Shown here: one piece after another, positions 20,704 through 26,757 of the stretch
Layout of the letters: the number at the start of each line of letters is the position of its first letter
How positions within the stretch are numbered: position 1 is the stretch's first letter
Assembly: GCF_000003605.2 (NCBI RefSeq)
Contig: NW_003135341.1
Span: 367,013-393,769, forward strand
Reading direction: 5' to 3'
DNA length: 26,757 nt
Origin: Saccoglossus kowalevskii
Lineage: Eukaryota > Hemichordata > Enteropneusta > Harrimaniidae
Translations under genes and position numbers: made by a program
Notes under the pieces: generated by a model
Databases searched by the model: none
Seen by the model: the letters and a program-made list of their open reading frames with translations, nothing else
Told to the model about the DNA's origin: nothing

Positions 20704-21093
20704 AATCATTTATTAGCCAATTACAAAAAATACTGTTCTCGTGATGCTCCGTGACAATGGGGCTACCACGCCCCCAAAGTACAGTGGGTGGCGCTATTTT
20801 GATTTTTTAATCAGTTACGACCGTGCAGACTAGCGATGACGTTTCATAAACTGCAAAGAACCCGTCCCAAAATTATTTGTTTAATTTTGTTCAACGACCA
20901 CACTCACTGTTCAACGTTGGATATTCAGCAAGTTAAATATAGGCAAGAGAAAAAAAATACGAATAACGATTTTTTTAAATATACAAAAAACAGTTGAGAA
21001 ATCTGTTGCTCTTTAAAATACATATTTAATAATAAAATAATATAATAAAAATAATAAAAATAAATAATAAAAAAGCTCAAACTAGGATCTTAT
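20704..21093. other. No gene seen; A/T-rich low-complexity patch
   Basis: A stretch of AATAAT/AAATAA words covers about 21020-21075. CAGTGGGTGGCGC at about 20783 could be another transposon end but lacks a partner. Confidence 0.4.
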
Positions 21094-21099
21094 TTTAAT
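21094..21099 (-). terminator. Candidate polyadenylation signal for the SGNH-like gene
   Basis: TTTAAT reads ATTAAA on the minus strand, about 260 bases after the stop codon. ATTAAA is the commonest variant signal in animals, but the local AT richness makes chance likely. Confidence 0.2.
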
Positions 21100-21357
21100 A
21101 AGATTGCCTGGCGCTGGGAGAGGCTGATAATTGTGCAAATTCATATTATTAATATGTACGGATTTAAATAAAAAGAATTAGGTCTATGGAATGTATCAGA
21201 TTATTTATATACTAATTTTCACTGAAATCCGACGAATGATTCTTGAGATATCAGTATAACTGCTATAAAAGTGGCAGAAATAACATTAAAAAAAGCAAAC
21301 CAAGACGTCACCACACTATTTCATGAACATCGTAAGACCAGAACAATTTCGTTTGTT

Positions 21358-22797
21358 TCAGCCTTGCTGTGTGACATTAGCTCGAATGCCGTAGACGCTA
21401 GTAATTGCTACGATTCTCAGTCCTTTGTTCACCGACTGAATTGTTACGGTATGGTTACCGGGAATGACGTCAGTCCATACTGTTTTTAACACACATTCAT
21501 TTGTGTGTCGAGCTGTGTCTACTACGCGATTGTTTTTGATATTGCCATCAAGCCATATCCGAGCTTGTCCGGAACTTCGGCCTCTTATAAAAGCTATGTA
21601 AATCTTACCCAAGAGGTTTTTATAAGGCTCTATAGGTACTTGAAGTGTTATTTTTTGTCCCGCAGTCATTGAAACCCAGCTGTTCTTCCTGTCCAATCTT
21701 CCTTTACTCAGACTGACATTATCAAATGTCCAATTACCTCTATCTTTAACAATAAATGGTATTTTTTTAGCAGTCTCCGGTTCCATCGACGACCAGCATT
21801 GCACTTTGACAATGTCGTAAGTGTTATTTGACAATGCAGGTGGGATACTTTTTCTTCGATCAGATGTGTGGATTTTATATGTATTCCGTTCACTTATGTT
21901 TTTGTATGTAGTTTCAATGGCTAACTTGAACAGATGAAAAAGATAAATTGCCACCATCTTATGCGCTCTTGCGCTAGGATGATATTTGTCAACTGGGCTG
22001 ATCAAGTCTTTTAACTTTTTGGCTTTGATCTTCTCACACACGGAATCTGGTAAACTTATAGAGGGAATATTGTAGTGTTCACTCAACGCCTTGCTGCATT
22101 TGTGGGCTGCATTTTCACACTTGCCTTTCCGTGCGGTAAGACCCATTATAAAATTGACGTAAATAAGCTGAGGTGGACTTTGCATCAGAAGGATGCGTCG
22201 CGTTAATTCCTCGTGGTGGATGCATCCGTTTTTATAGACCCAGTCGTTTTCTGCACACTCCCAAAAGAGCACATCAAGCTCGTGTAGTTTTAGATGAGAA
22301 TCCATACAGTAGAGGTGGTATTGGCTGCCAGTAGCACCGATGGCACCGTTATGTATCCTCGTCGCTATTCCAGAGTCATTTAGCATCTTCTGTAGTACAT
22401 TCAAATAGAGATTACTCCGTCCAACGGCTGTTGCTGTCGAGATAGACCCACCAACTACCCCAATGTGAAGTTCCCTTCCTGTTAAAAGAGAAGTGTACAG
22501 TGCTTGCTCGAGCTTTGCAAGTGACATCACGCGTGTCAAAGCTTTAGCTATAATAGTACTATTGAGTCCCAACGTTGCCTCTGTTGTTGTCACGTTTATT
22601 ATGCTTTTCTCCAAACGTCTCTCTCTGTCTTGAAGACTATTTCTCAGATTGGCTAACTGGGCTGATCGCAATTTTGCCACTGTTTGGTTTACTCTCATGT
22701 TAAAAGTACTTTGGAAGTTCCCGGAGAATTGACTCAATAATAAATTTCCTAATATAACCAAGGCAACTATGCATGCACACACTATGCTCCGAGTCAT
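21358..22797 (-). CDS. Type II membrane SGNH/GDSL-hydrolase-like protein
   Basis: An intronless frame of 479 residues. I start at the first ATG (22795-22797, with A at -3); the open frame extends 11 codons further only through a TTG. Residues 5-21 form one hydrophobic segment preceded by Arg, fitting a signal anchor with a lumenal or extracellular body. Residues about 35-65 are a charged, helical stem. The catalytic domain shows all SGNH blocks: GGSIS with Ser118, NGAIGATGS (150-158), the Asn block AEND (182-185), and DKYH with Asp270 and His273. A C-terminal region (about 330-475) rich in beta-type sequence, with WLDGN and GNHTVTI, may be a carbohydrate-binding sandwich. About ten N-glycosylation sequons support a secretory location. 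Family members act as esterases or O-acetyltransferases, often on glycans. A Golgi or cell-surface glycan deacetylase or acetyltransferase is my inference; the substrate is unknown. Confidence 0.9.
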   Translation of the reverse strand: MTRSIVCACIVALVILGNLLLSQFSGNFQSTFNMRVNQTVAKLRSAQLANLRNSLQDRERRLEKSIINVTTTEATLGLNSTIIAKALTRVMSLAKLEQALYTSLLTGRELHIGVVGGSISTATAVGRSNLYLNVLQKMLNDSGIATRIHNGAIGATGSQYHLYCMDSHLKLHELDVLFWECAENDWVYKNGCIHHEELTRRILLMQSPPQLIYVNFIMGLTARKGKCENAAHKCSKALSEHYNIPSISLPDSVCEKIKAKKLKDLISPVDKYHPSARAHKMVAIYLFHLFKLAIETTYKNISERNTYKIHTSDRRKSIPPALSNNTYDIVKVQCWSSMEPETAKKIPFIVKDRGNWTFDNVSLSKGRLDRKNSWVSMTAGQKITLQVPIEPYKNLLGKIYIAFIRGRSSGQARIWLDGNIKNNRVVDTARHTNECVLKTVWTDVIPGNHTVTIQSVNKGLRIVAITSVYGIRANVTQQG

Positions 22798-22828
22798 GTT
22801 GGCGTATTCAATAATTGGAAGTAGGTGC

Positions 22829-22840
22829 AAAAATATATAG
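22829..22840 (-). promoter_or_regulatory. TATA-like box upstream of the SGNH-like gene
   Basis: Read on the minus strand, CTATATATTTTTG lies about 32-43 bases before the chosen ATG. If used, it would leave a leader of only 10-15 bases, so it may be incidental. Confidence 0.25.
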
Positions 22841-22849
22841 TCTTGAGCT

Positions 22850-23399
22850 ACAATGCCATATATTAGTTGCTGTGCCAGCTAGTTAACCATTAAGCTGAAA
22901 AAATACAAAATATTGAACTTTAGAGACAGAAAAAAACTATATTTATTTTTTTTATATAACTATAATATGAAAAGATCAATTCATAATATAATATTGATCT
23001 ACCAACGACAGTTAAGCCACTTTTTATAGCATTACAACTTACCACAATGTATATCTGAGTTTTCAAAATACACATTATCTCTCATTGGATTTATTTGTTG
23101 GTAAGGGGAATTTTTATCCCTGTAATTTGACTACTAGTATTTTCAAACCATATACTATTAGATGGTTTGGTCCTCGAAAAGAAACCTTTAGTTATCGCCT
23201 TCAGATATCGTTTGGTTGCTCTCTGAGCATGGTGCAGAAGTTATAAATATTTGAGTGGGCTTAGAGGGCGGTTTTTGGTCGTCTAGTAATTTGCGTGACT
23301 GACCCTTCACATCTGTCACATACAGTACCAACCGTAATTACAACAACCGACAACTAGTTATCAGCAGAATACGAGCTTCAGTCTTAGATGGAAGAAGCA
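22850..23399. other. Upstream flank of the SGNH-like gene; no gene seen
   Basis: CAAACCAT and ATGGTTTG (23144-23169) form an 8-bp stem with a ten-base loop. No other structure was seen. Confidence 0.4.
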
Positions 23400-24180
23400 C
23401 TAATAACATGTAATCAGCAATTATTATTGCACATAAATGAACTCTAGCACAACTTTGAAAGACTGTGTTCAATGTAAATATGCCTTAAATGCACTCTTGG
23501 TAGAACACTCAATTCATTCTGTTTGTGCAATGACATTTTCAACGTCCTTGTTCAAAAATACCGGTCAAACAATACAAAACAATACAATACAATACGCAGC
23601 CCCTTTCTGAAAGTGCATAGTCTGCGTCAGCACTGTATGTTTTGTAGTTCGCACCACAGTCTCTCCACGTTGTGAAGGGACTGTGTTCGCACGTTTATAT
23701 GCACGTTTATCGGCTTGTAGTCGTTGTTTTTGACCGGTGATTTGGCAATTCAGTCATCTCGTAATTTCTATTCTGTTAATGATTCGTAGTCTGTGTTTTT
23801 GACCGACTAATTTTCCAGGTCATGGTTCACCGTCCATACTCCATCCGAACTCCTCGGTTTTTTAGTACGCCGTCTGTTTTTTTTTAGAGTGCGATCCACC
23901 CTTAGGGTTATTCACAACCATTACATACCTCTCAAGTGAATTATGACCCGGTGAGAAAGCCATGGAAGATGTGCTTCGAGATTAGATCATATGAGCTATG
24001 AAGCGGTGGGACAATCATTGGAGTACAGAGAACAGTGAGTTATTGGACTTGGACATTCAAAATAATAATGTGGTCACGTGATTTCTACAAAATAATGTTA
24101 GCATACATAATACATTGTTTGCTGAAATAAAGCTGTGAAATAAACAGTAAATGTTACTTGCAGCAATGTGAGTGGGTGAG
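23400..24180 (+). repeat. Tandem duplication, copy A
   Basis: This segment matches 24329-25200 in the same orientation, from AATGAACTC (23436 versus 24363) to ACATTCAAAATAATAATG (24053 versus 25063). The final third is about 94 percent identical by eye, the first part lower. It holds two units of a roughly 68-bp internal repeat around GTTTTTGACCG (about 23716 and 23788) and a pentanucleotide run of AATAC at 23571-23595. It has no coding frame of note. Confidence 0.85.
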
Positions 24181-24186
24181 CGTTCT

Positions 24187-24250
24187 GACATATTTATCTG
24201 GCGAGTGGTGAAATAACTTGAGTTTGAGAAGTTTTCATTCATTCCAATAG
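24187..24250 (+). repeat. Inverted arm, left
   Basis: This 64-bp segment, beginning GACATATTTATCTGGCGAG and ending ATTCCAATAG, is the reverse complement of 25202-25266 with one single-base indel as the only difference. The two arms bracket copy B of the tandem duplication. Confidence 0.95.
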
Positions 24251-24328
24251 GAATAGGTGAATGTTATTCTGTTCAAAATGATGGGTGGGGGTGTATTTGT
24301 TTAACATGATAACACGTACTACAATACT

Positions 24329-25200
24329 ACCAAATAACACGTAAACAGTATTATTGTACAGGAATGAACTCGAGAACAACTTTCAATGACCGTGTTCAAT
24401 GTCAATATTCCTTCAATACACACTTGGTAGAACACTCAATTCATTCTGTTTGTACAATGAAATTGACAACGCCCTAGGTCAAAAATATTGGTCAAACTAT
24501 ACAATAGAATACGTAGCCTATTTCTGAGAGTGTACTCCACACTTTGTCAGTCAGTTCTTGATTTTATTTTGTCATCGACTCGTAATCAGTGTTTTTGACA
24601 AGTAGTTTTGCAAGTCTAGCAGCTCCTGCTTTTAATTATGTCACTTTAGTAGTAGTTTGTATTTTTGCCCTGATTTTTTCACTACATGATTTTAATCATT
24701 TTAATTTTGTCATCAGCTTACAGTCTCTGTTTTCGACCGGTGATTTGGCAAGTCAGTCATCTCGTAATTTCTATTTTGTTAATGGTTCGTAGTCTGTGTC
24801 TTTGACCGACTAATTTTCCAGGTCATGGAAATTTTTCACCGCCCATACTCCATCCGAACTCTTCGGTTTTTTAGTACGTCGTCTGTCTTTTTCTAACAGT
24901 GCGGTCCACCCTTAATGTTATTCACAATCCTTACATACCTCTCAGGTGAGTTATGACCCGGTGAGAGGTTCATGAAAGATGTGCCTCGAGATTGGATCAT
25001 ATGAGCTATGAAGCGGTGGGACAGTCATTGGAGTACCGAGAACAGTGAGTTATTGGATTTTGACATTCAAAATAATAATGTAGTCACGCGATTTCTATAA
25101 AATAATGTTAGCATACATACATACATACATACATTGTTTGCTGAAATAAAACTGTGAAATAAACAGTAAATTTTACTTTAAGCAGTGTAAGTGAGTAAAA
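24329..25200 (+). repeat. Tandem duplication, copy B
   Basis: This copy of 23400-24180 is about 83 bp longer. The gain is explained mainly by extra internal repeat units: four are seen (about 24585, 24649, 24717, 24787) against two in copy A. A CATA microsatellite (25112-25134) is also expanded relative to copy A. The 67-codon frame at 24589-24792 runs through the internal repeats and is not a gene. Confidence 0.85.
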
Positions 25201-25201
25201 T

Positions 25202-25266
25202 CTATTGGAATGAATTGAAAACTTCTCAAACTCAAGTTATTTCACCACTCGCCAGATAAATATGTC
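25202..25266 (-). repeat. Inverted arm, right
   Basis: This is the reverse complement of 24187-24250. In copy A the arm follows the repeat body in forward orientation; here it follows in flipped orientation. Confidence 0.95.
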
Positions 25267-25392
25267 GCTGTGAAAGTGACTACAATCATTATGACTTTCC
25301 CACTAAAGTCAGTCATATAAAAAATACCAGTATCTTAAACATTAATACGTCTTACTTAATATTCATTCTAGCTCGTTCGCTGCCTATTTCAG

Positions 25393-25512
25393 ATGGCTAA
25401 AGTTTCTTCAAAACCTCGAAAGCAACCCGAAAGAAACAGCGACCGGGAAAGCAGCAGTGCAGTGAACGACAATTTGTTATGCGCAGTAATTTCAGTGACG
25501 TCATCCATGTGA
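25393..25512 (+). CDS. Candidate 39-codon frame or first exon, weak
   Basis: ATG at 25393 opens a basic, Ser-rich, hydrophilic frame (MAKVSSKPRKQPERNSDRES at its start) that ends at TGA 25510-25512. A pyrimidine-rich CGCTGCCTATTTCAG directly precedes it and would make a good 3' splice site, so it could be an internal or terminal exon. No family is recognised, and the promoter-like cluster at 25496 overlaps its end. Treat it as speculative. Confidence 0.15.
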   Translation: MAKVSSKPRKQPERNSDRESSSAVNDNLLCAVISVTSSM

Positions 25513-25579
25513 TACGCCCATGTATTATTATACGTCATATAAGCCAATCAAACTCGCGCATTAGGCGGTCAATATATTT
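25496..25579 (+). promoter_or_regulatory. Promoter-like cluster: CRE, half CRE, CCAAT, TATA
   Basis: TGACGTCA (25496-25503), TACGTCA (25531-25537), CCAAT (25544-25548) and TATATTT (25573-25579) occur in the usual order and spacing for a plus-strand core promoter. No convincing coding frame follows inside the window, so a transcript starting here would have to be non-coding or spliced to sequence beyond it. Confidence 0.3.
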
Positions 25580-25679
25580 GTGCGTTGACTTCTCAGAGGT
25601 CAAAGATGTAAAGTTATGTCGACGTCGAGGTTTGTCGGCGTTTTCTCGAAGAATTACCTTTAATTTGTGAACAACTCTA

Positions 25680-26247
25680 ACATTATCTGCCCAAATTGGT
25701 ATATTGAATTACTTTGGATGTGTTACATACTAGCTAGCGCTGAAAAGTTGAATTTTTGCACAGTATTCCTGGATTTGTTGACGTCCTATAGCGAAGTATA
25801 GTGCTTCTATTTATTTCATCAAGTTTCTATATCGCGCTTACATGTGGGTTTCATTAAATTGTTTATTTTACCGGAAATGATTTGTTGTATTTCGATTTAT
25901 TTAGGTTCTTCGGCTCTGGCATCATCAATATTATGGTCATGACCACCATCCCTTGCACAGACAACAAATCGTGGTATTACCCTCATAAACATGTGTTATT
26001 ATTTAATTATTCATTTTCATGTGACTGAGTCTCAACCAATCATATCATGTGTAACAACAGTGAGATGTGATAATTACTTATAGTACACATTCAGGCTTCC
26101 GATTTTCCAATCAAATTATAATTTATGCAAAGCGTTAGAAAAAATGCACTTCCCCATGGTAATTTGTGTGTAATATGTTTCAAATGTGGCAAAGCTTCGA
26201 AATGTTATCATTGTGAAGACATTCAAATTTCATGTAAATAAACTATG
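25680..26247. other. No gene seen
   Basis: The only item is the palindrome TGGTCATGACCA at 25934-25945, which resembles an inverted nuclear-receptor half-site pair without spacer. Confidence 0.4.
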
Positions 26248-26322
26248 TATTTTACACGCGTTGTATACGTCGCTATGAGTTCCATATCGAACAGGACGCG
26301 GCACGACGACTGCCGCCCTTTA
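26248..26322 (-). mobile_element. TTAA-type MITE, family B, truncated copy
   Basis: In reverse complement, TTAA (26319-26322) is followed by GCAGTCGTCGTGCCGCGTCC, then CTCATAGCGACGTATACAAC and GCGTGTAAAAT, as in the copy at 12975. The match ends there, so the second terminal repeat is missing. It lies 33 bp from a family A copy. Confidence 0.75.
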
Positions 26323-26355
26323 AACCCTAAGCGCGAGTTTATAGAGCAAAGTCGG

Positions 26356-26512
26356 TTAAAGCGGGAGGGTCGTCATCTGCGCAAGCGCGGGAATTGAGTT
26401 CAAATCGATGATAACAACACACACTAAAAACGCAAAGGCTGATGGGTATACGCTTGTTTGTAAACAATGACACGCTATGGACATCTGACACATGCGCAGA
26501 TGACGACTTTAA
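26356..26512 (+). mobile_element. TTAA-flanked MITE, family A, copy 4
   Basis: The element (26360-26508, 149 bp) lies between TTAA at 26356-26359 and 26509-26512. It begins AGCGGGAGGGTCGTCATCTG. The right arm reads CATGCGCAGATGACGAC but has lost most of the terminal CCCCGCT block. The internal GCTTGTTTGTAAACAATG is intact. The 60-codon minus frame at its right end is a chance frame. Confidence 0.85.
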
Positions 26513-26757
26513 CAAAAAAGAGATGTTTTTTATGAAGACTATGAGAACAATGGTGATTCAAATTAAAAGGTGATTGTGGTTGACAGCGTATACTAGCTAC
26601 ATTGTTTGTGAGCGTAACCTGATAAGTGTGTACAACCATTGGGTGAAAGAAGACCATTATTATTTATATTGTTGGCGATTATATTTTAACATTTTTTCCT
26701 TGGTAAACAGAAATTGACTCCATGGTCGATAGTCGCAAACGTACCATCCGTCACCTA

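Noticed and set aside
21708-21893. Short minus-strand frame inside the SGNH-like gene
   Set aside because: It is an out-of-frame shadow of the gene.
22798-22830. Eleven-codon N-terminal extension of the SGNH-like protein
   Set aside because: It would start at TTG. In an animal gene the ATG at 22795-22797, with A at -3 and directly before the signal anchor, is far more likely.
1-26757. tRNA or rRNA genes
   Set aside because: I looked for B-box-like GGTTCGA and clover-leaf arms and for conserved rRNA blocks and found none. A tRNA model scan would settle this.

Overview
The window looks like nuclear DNA of an animal, most likely an AT-rich marine invertebrate genome. This is inferred from a seven-transmembrane rhodopsin-family receptor, a type II membrane SGNH-hydrolase-like protein, abundant short inverted-repeat transposons and a long minisatellite. 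Both clear genes lie on the minus strand and are intronless within their coding regions. I see no bacterial operon layout, rRNA, tRNA or CRISPR array. The species cannot be named from the sequence.

Left part (1-9997). Mostly non-coding DNA with two copies of a TTAA-flanked miniature transposon (2158-2321, 3310-3474), a foldback element (5030-5156), an interspersed-repeat tail (about 6601-6945) and one weak small-gene candidate (5763-5981). The receptor gene is at 7804-8904 (minus). It keeps the scaffold residues of class A receptors but has lost the Arg of the DRY motif and the Asn and Tyr of NPxxY. A full CRE palindrome and a TATA-like stretch lie just upstream of its ATG.

Centre (about 9998-13620). 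A 30-bp minisatellite of about 95 units fills 10080-12955, with internal higher-order duplications and decayed edges. It opens very long reading frames on both strands only because 30 is divisible by 3 and the unit lacks stops in three frames. I do not regard it as protein coding. A second TTAA element sits at its right edge (12975-13086), and three decayed units lie about 580 bp beyond.

Right part (13620-26757). This is a repeat-rich region: hAT-like elements (14354-14545 and an inverted partial copy at 20533-20703), an AT-rich inverted repeat around the first of them, a TA-flanked MITE (17610-17820), a third TTAA element (16260-16417), and an interrupted reading frame (18534-19010). The second clear gene is at 21358-22797 (minus). 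It encodes a single-pass type II membrane protein with a complete set of SGNH catalytic blocks and many N-glycosylation sequons. Beyond it is an imperfect tandem duplication (23400-25200) whose second copy is flanked by nearly identical 64-65 bp inverted arms, then a promoter-like cluster (25496-25579), and a pair of TTAA elements (26248-26322 and 26356-26512).

Nothing suggests that the two genes act together; they are about 12.5 kb apart. The most notable items are the atypical receptor, the dispersed TTAA element family carrying Fox-like and NRF1-like motifs, the structured minisatellite, and the duplication with a flipped, nearly identical arm.
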